The notes under the pieces: generated by a model | What the model was told of the DNA's origin: nothing | The model's database searches: none | The model's input: the letters and a program-made list of their open reading frames with translations, nothing else | Shown here: positions 1-5,166 of the stretch, piece after piece | Layout of the letters: each line of letters begins with the position of its first letter | How positions within the stretch are numbered: the stretch's first letter is position 1 | Program-made: the position numbers and the translations under genes | Assembly (NCBI GenBank): GCA_938083405.1 | Contig: CALKCV010000445.1 | Span: 1 to 5,166 of the forward strand | From: an uncultured Microcoleaceae cyanobacterium | Lineage (GTDB): Bacteria; Cyanobacteriota; Cyanobacteriia; Cyanobacteriales; Microcoleaceae | Direction of reading: 5' to 3' | DNA: 5,166 nucleotides

Positions 1-1
1 A

Positions 2-1657
2 ACCAAATTTAGCAGCAGTCTGGTAGAAAGTTTGCAATCTGGAGAGGAAGCACAGAGCGATCGCGTCTTGCCAACAGATACGGGCTTCCTAGAAGTAAAG
101 ACCGATACGGCCCAGACACCTAGAATGCCGGCAGTAAGAGAATTAGCCGACCCAGAAACAGAAACCGCAGAACTAGCCGGGGATAATTCCAATTTGGCTC
201 AAGAGACAATGCCAAACTTAAACCCCAGGGAAGACTTTCCCCAACCCCTGCCCAACGGGACTTTGGAGACATTACCGCCCCCAATATTAGAACCATCCCT
301 CAATCCTCTCGACGTTCCCATCGACCCCGACGCGGTACAAATTGACGAAACAATACCCATTACCCTAGAGCAAGCGGTCGATCTGGCTCGCCGCTACAGT
401 CCCGATCTGGAAGTGGCCAGGCTGCAAGTGGAACAAAGCCAGGCTCTCCTTCAAGTAGCCCGAGCGGATTTACTCCCCAATCTCAGCTTTGAGTCTCAGC
501 TACAGCGCCAGATAAGCGCCCAAGGAGAACTCCAACTGCGCGCTGCCAACCGTCAAGCAGAAATACTCGGACAAGAACCTCCAGACCTTACCAACTTTGG
601 CAGCACGAGTTTGAACAATACTTTCCGATTAACTTACGACACCGGCATTGATGGAGCGAGGTCGGCGAGAATTGCAGCAGCAGGAGAACAAGTCAAACTG
701 CAGGAATTGGAATTCGAGCGTATTGCTGAAGACCTTCGCTTGCAAGTTACCGCAGGTTATTACAACCTCCAAGAAGCGGACGGGCGAGTTGGAGTCGGGG
801 AAGCTGCCGTGGCTAACGCCGAGAAGAGTTTAAGAGATGCCGAAGCTTTGGAAAGGGCTGGGGTAGGGACTAGATTTGATGTTTTGCAAGCTCAAGTGAC
901 CCTGGCTAATGAAGAACAAAGTTTGACTAACGCTCTGCGAGACCAACGGGTAAGCCGCCGTCGGTTGGTGGAGCAGTTGAATATTAACGAGTCGATCCAG
1001 TTGGCAGCAGCAGACGCGATCCAACCGGCCGGCACTTGGGAGTTGTCTTTGGACGAGACGATTATTGCCGCTTTTAGAAACCGAGCTGAGTTGGAACAGG
1101 AATTGGTACAGCGAGACTTGAGCGAGGAACAGCGCCAGATATCCTTGTCCGCTATTAGACCTCAGTTGAATCTGTTTGCTAACTATAACGTTTTGGGCTT
1201 AATTACTGACGATCTCGATCCTGGGGCTACTCGCGGTTGGGCTGACGGTTATAGTTTGGGAGCTAACTTTACCTGGAATTTTTTCGACGGGCGGGCTGCC
1301 AAGGCTAGGGCCAAACAAAACGAACTCGATATAGCTCTGGCTGAAACTCGTTTCGATCGCCTTATCAACCAAATTCGCCGCGAGGTCGAAGAAGGGTTTT
1401 TTGAACTGCAGGCCAGTTTTGATAACATCAGCACCGCCGAATTAGGTCTCGAACAGGCCAGAGAAGCTTTACGTTTGGCCCGCTTGCGATTCCAGGCCGG
1501 GGTGGGAACTCAGTTAGAGGTGATTAATTCCCAAACCGATCTGACTCGGGCAGAGCTTAATCTTTTGGTGGCAATTCTCAATTACAACCGCGCTTTATCT
1601 ACTTTGCAACGTTCTGTTAGCAATCTTCCAGGTGGCGATCTCTCAGATACTCCTTAA
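2..1657 (+). CDS. TolC-family outer-membrane efflux protein, 5' end missing
   Basis: This is the outer-membrane channel of tripartite efflux or type I secretion systems. Such proteins form a trimeric beta-barrel with a long periplasmic helical tunnel and work with a membrane-fusion protein and an inner-membrane pump. The visible frame encodes 551 residues. Two homologous outer-membrane-efflux repeats are seen, at about residues 118-330 and 345-540. Each ends in a helix carrying the same AGVGT turn (about 286-290 and 490-494), as expected for the duplicated TolC fold. Before them lies an acidic, proline-rich stretch (about 40-115) that is probably a flexible periplasmic linker, as is common in cyanobacterial TolC-like proteins. 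The frame is open to the left edge, and the first in-frame start codon is an internal TTG at 32. No signal peptide is visible, so the true start and export signal almost certainly lie upstream. No partner pump genes are in the window, so the substrate cannot be told. The family call is firm; the exact role is not. Confidence 0.93.
   Translation, partial: TKFSSSLVESLQSGEEAQSDRVLPTDTGFLEVKTDTAQTPRMPAVRELADPETETAELAGDNSNLAQETMPNLNPREDFPQPLPNGTLETLPPPILEPSLNPLDVPIDPDAVQIDETIPITLEQAVDLARRYSPDLEVARLQVEQSQALLQVARADLLPNLSFESQLQRQISAQGELQLRAANRQAEILGQEPPDLTNFGSTSLNNTFRLTYDTGIDGARSARIAAAGEQVKLQELEFERIAEDLRLQVTAGYYNLQEADGRVGVGEAAVANAEKSLRDAEALERAGVGTRFDVLQAQVTLANEEQSLTNALRDQRVSRRRLVEQLNINESIQLAAADAIQPAGTWELSLDETIIAAFRNRAELEQELVQRDLSEEQRQISLSAIRPQLNLFANYNVLGLITDDLDPGATRGWADGYSLGANFTWNFFDGRAAKARAKQNELDIALAETRFDRLINQIRREVEEGFFELQASFDNISTAELGLEQAREALRLARLRFQAGVGTQLEVINSQTDLTRAELNLLVAILNYNRALSTLQRSVSNLPGGDLSDTP
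57..64. repeat. HIP1 octamer GCGATCGC
   Basis: This is an exact copy of the highly iterated palindrome 1 octamer, which is strongly over-represented in many cyanobacterial genomes. It lies inside the efflux gene and supports a cyanobacterial origin. It has no established gene-specific role. Confidence 0.85.
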
Positions 1658-1671
1658 GGTTGAAACATCAG

Positions 1672-1689
1672 TTAACATTTTGTTACAAA
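1672..1689 (+). promoter_or_regulatory. HLR1-like direct repeat, candidate RpaB binding site
   Basis: Two octamers, TTAACATT and GTTACAAA, are separated by two bases. The published HLR1 element is (G/T)TTACA(T/A)(T/A), NN, then the same octamer. The match is 15 of 16 specified positions; the only mismatch is A at the third base of the first octamer. HLR1 is bound by the response regulator RpaB, which controls high-light and photosystem genes in cyanobacteria. A weaker third half-site, GTTAATAT, follows at 1691. The site covers the predicted -35 box, a position where RpaB would be expected to repress under low light, although that direction is inference. Confidence 0.5.
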
Positions 1690-1701
1690 AGTTAATATAG
1701 A
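1672..1701 (+). promoter_or_regulatory. Candidate promoter of the ferredoxin-psbM unit
   Basis: TTAACA at 1672-1677 matches the -35 consensus TTGACA at five of six positions. TATAGA at 1696-1701 is a four-of-six -10 match at an 18-bp spacing, with an overlapping alternative TAATAT at 1693-1698. Transcription would start near 1708, giving a very short leader before the ATG at 1721. The -35 hexamer lies inside the HLR1-like repeat annotated separately. The box positions are inferred from sequence only. Confidence 0.45.
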
Positions 1702-1720
1702 GTTAGATCGGGTAATATCA

Positions 1721-2026
1721 ATGGCCAATATCAAGTTTGAAAACGAAGATAAGGAAATAATCGCTGCCGATGGAGTCAATTTAAGGATGAAGGCTCTGGA
1801 AAATCGCATTGACCTCTACACCTTCACAGGCAAGATGATGAATTGTGGGGGCTACGGACAATGCGGTACTTGCGTTGTGGAAATTGTCGAAGGGATGGAA
1901 AATTTGTCCCCCAGGACTCAGGTTGAAGAGCAAAAATTGAAGAAAAGGCCCCCAAGCTGTAGGTTAGCTTGTCAAACTATAGTTAACGGCCCCGCGACCG
2001 TAAGAACAAAACCAAAGCGCAAATAA
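1721..2026 (+). CDS. 2Fe-2S ferredoxin-like protein upstream of psbM
   Basis: This is a 101-residue small soluble electron carrier of the 2Fe-2S beta-grasp ferredoxin fold. The cluster ligands are readable as Cys42, Cys48, Cys51 and Cys84, inside NCGGYGQCGTC and CRLAC. The spacing C-x5-C-x2-C differs from the C-x4-C-x2-C of the photosynthetic PetF ferredoxin and is closer to adrenodoxin-like ferredoxins. Cys80 is an extra cysteine beside the last ligand. The C-terminus is markedly basic (about residues 95-101), unlike the acidic surface of PetF, so its redox partners probably differ. The start is ATG without a clear Shine-Dalgarno sequence. The gene ends in tandem stops, TAA then TGA in frame, and psbM follows 46 bp later on the same strand, suggesting one transcript from the promoter at 1672-1701. 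The fold is secure; the physiological partner is unknown, and it is not the main photosynthetic ferredoxin. Confidence 0.9.
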   Translation: MANIKFENEDKEIIAADGVNLRMKALENRIDLYTFTGKMMNCGGYGQCGTCVVEIVEGMENLSPRTQVEEQKLKKRPPSCRLACQTIVNGPATVRTKPKRK

Positions 2027-2072
2027 TGATATCCTGAGTGGTAAATCGCTCAACTCAACGTGGGGAAAAATT

Positions 2073-2183
2073 ATGCAAGTTAACGATCTCGGGTTTGTCG
2101 CCACCCTGTTATTTGTCTTAGTGCCATCCGTTTTTCTGTTGATTTTGTACATACAAAGCGCCAGTAGCGGTCAAAACCAATAG
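2073..2183 (+). CDS. psbM: Photosystem II reaction centre protein M
   Basis: PsbM is a single-span low-molecular-mass subunit of photosystem II in the thylakoid membrane. It sits at the interface of the two monomers and helps stabilise the dimer and the acceptor-side plastoquinone region. This copy has 36 residues, the usual family length. It opens with MQVNDLGFVATLLFVLVPSV and has one hydrophobic helix at about residues 6-27, with a conserved FVLVP segment inside it. The short polar tail ends SSGQNQ. A purine-rich GGGGA at 2062-2066, six bases before the ATG, can serve as the ribosome binding site. The gene is downstream of the ferredoxin gene in the same direction, and a strong hairpin terminator follows 39 bp after its stop. 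At this size it is easily missed by automated gene calling, but the sequence is close to known cyanobacterial PsbM and I am confident of the name. Confidence 0.96.
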   Translation: MQVNDLGFVATLLFVLVPSVFLLILYIQSASSGQNQ

Positions 2184-2222
2184 AAATAGCGATCTGCTGT
2201 TTCTGCGTCAATGTCAATAGTT

Positions 2223-2262
2223 AAAAAAGCGCCCGAAACCTATTAGCTTCTGGCGCTTTTTT
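2223..2262. terminator. Bidirectional intrinsic terminator between psbM and usp
   Basis: An 11-bp perfect stem (AAAAAAGCGCC at 2223-2233 pairing with GGCGCTTTTTT at 2252-2262) encloses an 18-base loop, within which GAA and TTC can add three more pairs. The arms carry an A-run on one side and a T-run on the other, so either strand yields a GC-rich hairpin followed by uridines. It can end the ferredoxin-psbM transcript on the plus strand and the universal-stress-protein transcript, whose stop is at 2291, on the minus strand. Confidence 0.88.
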
Positions 2263-2290
2263 GTGGAGAATCGAGGGATTGGCTGACAAA

Positions 2291-3148
2291 CTAGATGTTA
2301 ATATTGCGGGTTAATAATACCGGACAATCGGCATAGACTCGTACATAGTCCGATAAAGAAGTGCCCAGGAGCTTATCTAAATCTACGATGCTCTTGGCAA
2401 TGGAAGGACGGCGATCGGGAGAACCCATCATCAACAAATCTGCATTTACATCCTCTGCTATCCTGCAAATTTCCTGCCCCTTCTTGCCCCTGGCACTGAC
2501 GCAGCGATAGTTAACCCCCATTTTTTTCGTTTCTGACACCGCAAGGGCCAAAACAGGATCTTTTTCTGCTTCGCTAGGAGTTAAATCTTCTCCAGATTTT
2601 CCAGTTACGTCTTTCTTGACGTGGGCAAGAATTAACTGAGACCCAGAGATATCTTTGGCAAAAGAAAGTGCCACCTTTAGACACTGCAAGGCTTCTGGAG
2701 AGGCATTCAGAGCTACCATAATTCGCCGGACTTTTTTGACATAAACATCGTCTTTTACCAGCAGCATGGGGCGAGAGGTTAACTGGAAGACGTATTGGCT
2801 GACGGAATTTTCTAAAATAGCTTGCAGCCTTCCCATAGCTCGCGACCCCATAATAATAAGGTCCGAATCTTCTTCGTCGGCTACTTCGCAGACTATGGTC
2901 TTGGGGTCTCCTTGTTTGAGGCGAGGATTGACTTTATTGGCGTCTATGTTTAAGGACTCGACTGCTTCTGCCAGAATTTTGCCCCCTTCTTGGAGCTTGG
3001 CGGACATATCTGCAGCAGAGATTTGTGATGGTACGACGTGGAGAACGGTTACTGATTCCGGGCGAAAGGAGGGGATGTCCAGTAACATATTGAGCATCTG
3101 TTCGCACAGTCCCCGACCTGCTACGGCTACTAAAACTTTTCTTATCAT
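2291..3148 (-). CDS. Universal stress protein, tandem UspA domains
   Basis: This is a 285-residue cytoplasmic protein with two UspA-like Rossmann domains, at about residues 1-132 and 140-283. That is the usual size for a tandem Usp. Each domain has the opening hydrophobic strand (KVLVAVA; RRIMVALNAS) and the late MGS strand-loop followed by a closing strand (RPMLLV; CPVLLT). The ATP-binding signature G-x2-G-x9-G-(S/T) is degraded. In domain 1 it reads Gly101, Ala104, Asn114-Ser115. In domain 2, Gly242 is followed by Asp245, and the Gly262-Thr263 pair comes later than usual because of an insertion. The adenine-contacting Asp near each domain start is also replaced (Ala9 and Asn148). The protein may therefore be a non-ATP-binding Usp. 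The ATG start at 3148 gives a complete domain 1; no good ribosome binding site is seen. It is convergent with psbM and divergent from the thioesterase gene. Usp proteins are linked to stress survival, but the specific role here is unknown. Confidence 0.92.
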   Translation of the reverse strand: MIRKVLVAVAGRGLCEQMLNMLLDIPSFRPESVTVLHVVPSQISAADMSAKLQEGGKILAEAVESLNIDANKVNPRLKQGDPKTIVCEVADEEDSDLIIMGSRAMGRLQAILENSVSQYVFQLTSRPMLLVKDDVYVKKVRRIMVALNASPEALQCLKVALSFAKDISGSQLILAHVKKDVTGKSGEDLTPSEAEKDPVLALAVSETKKMGVNYRCVSARGKKGQEICRIAEDVNADLLMMGSPDRRPSIAKSIVDLDKLLGTSLSDYVRVYADCPVLLTRNINI

Positions 3149-3195
3149 AGGTTGTGTTAGTTGCGATATTTATTTGCGAGTTCGTGAGTAATAAA

Positions 3196-3226
3196 CCCTA
3201 AAATCTAGCATAAACCGGGTTTAGGG
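3196..3226. promoter_or_regulatory. Inverted repeat between divergent usp and thioesterase genes
   Basis: CCCTAAA at 3196-3202 and TTTAGGG at 3220-3226 form a 7-bp inverted repeat separated by 17 bases. A tighter palindrome, TAAACC-G-GGTTTA at 3211-3223, overlaps the right arm. The pair sits midway in the 122-bp gap between the two divergent starts, where an operator shared by both promoters could lie. Promoter boxes are weak: TTGTCC and TAGATT at 17-bp spacing on the minus strand are four-of-six matches each. A regulator is not identified, so this is a candidate only. Confidence 0.3.
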
Positions 3227-3270
3227 ACAATTTTTATTAAGAAATGTAGAGTTTGGAAAACAATTGTAAA

Positions 3271-3750
3271 ATGTCTTCAACAGAAAAACCCCAATCTCAA
3301 CTACCCACCAGCGCCATCGAAAAGCACTCCACTAAAGTTGCCGATGGCTGGTTTGAATACATCGTCCGGGTTCATCCACACCATACAGATTACAGCGGCG
3401 CTGTCTGGCATGGGACTTATATCGCCTGGATGGAGGAGGCCCGGGTGGAGAGTTTGCGCTCTCTTGGTATTGATTATGCGGATCTGGTAGCTCTCGGTTG
3501 CGAGTTGCCAGTGGTAGAGCTTTCCCTGCGCTACCACTTAGCGGTAAAAATGGGTATGACGGTGGTGGTGAGGGCCAGGCTGGCAGATAAGGAAGGCATC
3601 AAGTTAGATTGGGATTATCAGATTCAATCTCTCGATGGCACGGAGCTTTATGTTACTGCCAGGGTGACTCTGGTGGCGGTAGATCGCGAGAAGGGTAAGA
3701 TTATGCGACGCCTTCCTCAAGCGGTGCAAGATGTTTTGAGTAAGTTTTAA
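3271..3750 (+). CDS. Hotdog-fold acyl-CoA thioesterase, 4HBT/YbgC-like
   Basis: This 159-residue cytoplasmic enzyme is expected to hydrolyse an acyl-CoA or related thioester. The hotdog-fold active-site helix region reads HHTDYSGAVWHGTYIAWMEE at about residues 37-56. Asp40 corresponds to the catalytic aspartate of the 4-hydroxybenzoyl-CoA thioesterase family and is followed by the typical small-residue turn, H-G-x-Y and E-x-A-R positions. The rest matches the fold's central sheet. About 25 residues precede the domain, a polar, probably disordered tail. I chose ATG 3271; an in-frame TTG at 3253 would add six residues (MENNCK) that look unlike a domain. The substrate cannot be read from the sequence. 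Cyanobacteria use a related enzyme for 1,4-dihydroxy-2-naphthoyl-CoA in phylloquinone synthesis, but this protein is not evidently that one, and no quinone genes are nearby. It appears to be a single-gene unit. Confidence 0.87.
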   Translation: MSSTEKPQSQLPTSAIEKHSTKVADGWFEYIVRVHPHHTDYSGAVWHGTYIAWMEEARVESLRSLGIDYADLVALGCELPVVELSLRYHLAVKMGMTVVVRARLADKEGIKLDWDYQIQSLDGTELYVTARVTLVAVDREKGKIMRRLPQAVQDVLSKF

Positions 3751-3769
3751 GTTGAAAGGTAAAAGCTAA

Positions 3770-3893
3770 GGTGCGCGGCGCGCACCAACTCTACTAGAGC
3801 GACACAGCTAAAGAAAGTGGGTAAAGCATGCCCACTTTCTTTAGCTGTGTTGCGCTACTACAATAGAGAAGGTAGCGGTGCGCGGTGCGCACC
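3770..3893. repeat. Compact palindromic element (palindrome-hairpin-palindrome)
   Basis: This intergenic block of about 124 bp lies between the convergent thioesterase and kinase genes and is built of three palindromes. Two 17-bp palindromes at 3770-3786 and 3877-3893 are identical at 16 of 17 positions (GGTGCGCGG, then C or T, then GCGCACC). They flank a central long hairpin at 3802-3850. The right palindrome extends with GTAG and CTAC flanks (3872-3897) around one bulged base. The layout resembles a small non-autonomous repeat such as a MITE or a REP-like bipartite element, but I see no transposase and no convincing target-site duplication beyond a trivial CTA on each side. No protein frame in it is credible. 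Confidence 0.6.
3802..3850. repeat. 20-bp perfect hairpin in the convergent gap
   Basis: Positions 3802-3821 are the exact reverse complement of 3831-3850, with a 9-base loop (TAAAGCATG). Pairing continues outward imperfectly: comparing 3791-3808 with 3844-3861 without gaps gives 14 of 18 complementary positions. No T-run follows either arm, so it is not a standard intrinsic terminator. Even so, it lies about 50 bp past the thioesterase stop and 65 bp past the kinase stop, so it could form a stable 3' end structure on both transcripts. Confidence 0.85.
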
Positions 3894-3914
3894 CTACAAC
3901 CCAGGAGGAAAGTG

Positions 3915-5165
3915 TCATTTTTGAACCATCGGAATTGTAATCGTAAATTCAGTGCCTTTCCCTTTTTTAGAAATACATTTTAGTTGCCCTCCGTGTTTTT
4001 CTACGATAATTGAGTAAGCAATAGACAGCCCCAAACCAGTTCCTTTTCCCGGTGGTTTTGTGGTAAAAAAGGGATTAAAAATATCTTCTAGTATTTCTTC
4101 GGGAATTCCCGGGCCGTTATCCTCTATCTTAATAATTATTTCCTTGTTGGCGATCGCGATCGTGCTTATTGTTATCGTTGGAGTCAAATTATTTCTATCT
4201 CTTAATTCTTCCAAAGCATCAATACCATTGGCGAGCAGATTCATAAATACTTGATTTAGCTGTCCTGGGTTACATTCTACTAGGGGTAAATCTCCATATT
4301 TTTTAATGGCATTTATCTGGGGTTTTTCGCCATTGGCACTCAAGCGATTCTTCAAAATCATCAGGGTACTTTCAATACCTTCATGGATGTTCGCTAACTT
4401 TACTTGGCTCTCATCCAAACGAGAAAAATTGCGCAGAGACAAGACTATTTGTTCGATGCGTTCCGCTCCCATTTTCATAGATTCGATAGTTTTAGGTAAA
4501 TCGTCTTTAATAAAATCAACATCAATATCTGCCGCAAAATCTTGTATTTCTTCTGAGGGATTTGCGTATTCTTTTTGGTATAGTTTTAGGAGTTTTAATA
4601 AACTTTCACTGTAGTCTTGAGCGGGATTGATATTACCATAAATAAAACTAACGGGATTATTAATTTCATGGGCAACACCTGCAACCATTTGTCCGAGACC
4701 AGACATTTTTTCAGCCTGTATTAATTGAGCTTGAGTTGACTTCAACTTCTCCATAGCTGCCTCTAATTCTAAAGTGTATTTAATCGATATTGCTAGATAA
4801 AATGTCAGGAACGCAGTTAAGAGCAATCCTATAGTTAGAACTGTTTCTGAAAATAAAGTTCGATCTTCAAAATTAGCTGTAGGTAAAAGCCAAATAGACC
4901 ATTGACGGTCGGCTAGTTTTAAGGATAGCTTGCAAGTATTTGCCTCCCTACATAATCCCCACACATCTCGATTTGAAAGCAATTTTTTATCTGGTAAATA
5001 TTCTTTGATTTTACCGCTTATAGAGTCATAATATGCTAAAAATTTCTCTTCCGTACCGGCAGATTCATCTAACAGATAAAAATCCAGATCGTCTATACTG
5101 ATTGTCCGAAGAGACTCTTCTACTATTTTTGAAATCTCGTAAATGGTGTAAATAGTTCCTAAAAA
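3915..5165 (-). CDS. Membrane sensor histidine kinase, CHASE-like sensor, 5' end missing
   Basis: This is the C-terminal 416 residues of a two-component sensor kinase, which autophosphorylates on histidine and passes phosphate to a response regulator. Domains in order, numbered from the first visible residue at the right edge: the end of an extracytoplasmic sensor resembling a CHASE domain (1-105), a transmembrane helix (about 109-127), a short coiled-coil linker (about 135-153), the HisKA dimerisation domain with phospho-acceptor His166 in AGVAHEINNP, and the HATPase domain. The latter has the N box (CNPGQLNQVFMNLLANGIDA, about 298-317), G1 (EDNGPGIP), F box (NPFFTTK) and G2 (GKGTGLGLS). All catalytic motifs look intact. 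The box sequences resemble the NtrB-like HPK4 group. The frame is open to the right edge, and the first apparent start, a TTG at 4982, is internal. No response regulator gene is in the window. The gene is noticeably A+T-rich. The kinase call is secure; the CHASE assignment is moderate because only its end is visible. Confidence 0.93.
   Translation of the reverse strand, partial: FLGTIYTIYEISKIVEESLRTISIDDLDFYLLDESAGTEEKFLAYYDSISGKIKEYLPDKKLLSNRDVWGLCREANTCKLSLKLADRQWSIWLLPTANFEDRTLFSETVLTIGLLLTAFLTFYLAISIKYTLELEAAMEKLKSTQAQLIQAEKMSGLGQMVAGVAHEINNPVSFIYGNINPAQDYSESLLKLLKLYQKEYANPSEEIQDFAADIDVDFIKDDLPKTIESMKMGAERIEQIVLSLRNFSRLDESQVKLANIHEGIESTLMILKNRLSANGEKPQINAIKKYGDLPLVECNPGQLNQVFMNLLANGIDALEELRDRNNLTPTITISTIAIANKEIIIKIEDNGPGIPEEILEDIFNPFFTTKPPGKGTGLGLSIAYSIIVEKHGGQLKCISKKGKGTEFTITIPMVQK
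4150..4157. repeat. HIP1 octamer GCGATCGC
   Basis: This is an exact HIP1 octamer inside the kinase gene, followed by an overlapping GCGATCG. Its presence shows that even the A+T-rich kinase gene carries the cyanobacterial signature, so a transfer from outside cyanobacteria is less likely. Confidence 0.85.
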
Positions 5166-5166
5166 A

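Noticed and set aside
2035..2057. Small inverted repeat TGAGT/ACTCA between the ferredoxin gene and psbM
   Set aside because: The stem is only five base pairs with a 13-base loop and no T-run. It is too weak to call an attenuator or processing site.
2766..3191. A 141-codon open frame on the plus strand
   Set aside because: It lies almost wholly antisense to the clear Usp gene, its translation shows no domain pattern, and the Usp frame explains the conservation-like signals.
3193..3226. TTTAGGG and CCCTAAA resembling plant telomere repeats
   Set aside because: There is one copy in each orientation and no tandem array. The resemblance is coincidental and the inverted arrangement is better explained as a palindrome.
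3253..3270. TTG at 3253 as the thioesterase start
   Set aside because: It adds only six residues unrelated to the fold. ATG 3271 is a better codon and already leaves about 25 residues before the domain.
3802..3850. Central hairpin as a CRISPR repeat or intrinsic terminator
   Set aside because: There is no repeated spacer architecture and no T-run on either side. A structured repeat element is a better description.
4306..4614. A 102-codon open frame on the plus strand
   Set aside because: It is antisense to the histidine kinase HisKA/HATPase region. The translation is rich in Ser, Ile and Phe, as expected from the reverse strand of an A+T-rich gene.

Overview
The window looks like chromosomal DNA from a cyanobacterium. 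The evidence is a gene for the photosystem II subunit PsbM, two exact copies of the cyanobacterial HIP1 octamer (GCGATCGC), and a promoter region carrying a close match to the cyanobacterial HLR1 light-response element. The species cannot be named from the sequence. There are six protein genes. The first and last are cut by the window edges, and both were probably longer than the methionine-initiated reading suggests because their frames stay open to the edge.

Layout: positions 2-1657 (+) hold most of a TolC-type outer-membrane efflux protein. After a 63-bp gap with a candidate RpaB/HLR1 promoter comes a small 2Fe-2S ferredoxin-like gene (1721-2026, +). It is followed 46 bp later by psbM (2073-2183, +), so the two are probably co-transcribed. 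A symmetrical A/T-flanked hairpin (2223-2262) can terminate this unit and also the convergent universal-stress-protein gene (2291-3148, -). That gene is divergent from a hotdog-fold acyl-CoA thioesterase gene (3271-3750, +); the 122-bp gap between them contains an inverted repeat. Between the thioesterase and the convergent sensor histidine kinase (3915 to the right edge, -) lies a compact palindromic element of about 124 bp: a 20-bp perfect hairpin flanked by two nearly identical 17-bp palindromes.

How the genes fit together: the ferredoxin-psbM pair is the only likely functional unit, linking a thylakoid photosystem II subunit with a small electron carrier under a promoter that looks light-controlled. 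The Usp protein, thioesterase, TolC and kinase have no evident shared pathway. The kinase gene is visibly richer in A+T than the others. The change in composition falls near the palindromic element, which hints at a junction between core and accessory DNA.

I see no CRISPR array, transposase, tRNA, rRNA or recognisable defence system. The non-coding structures and the ferredoxin are the parts most worth a second look.
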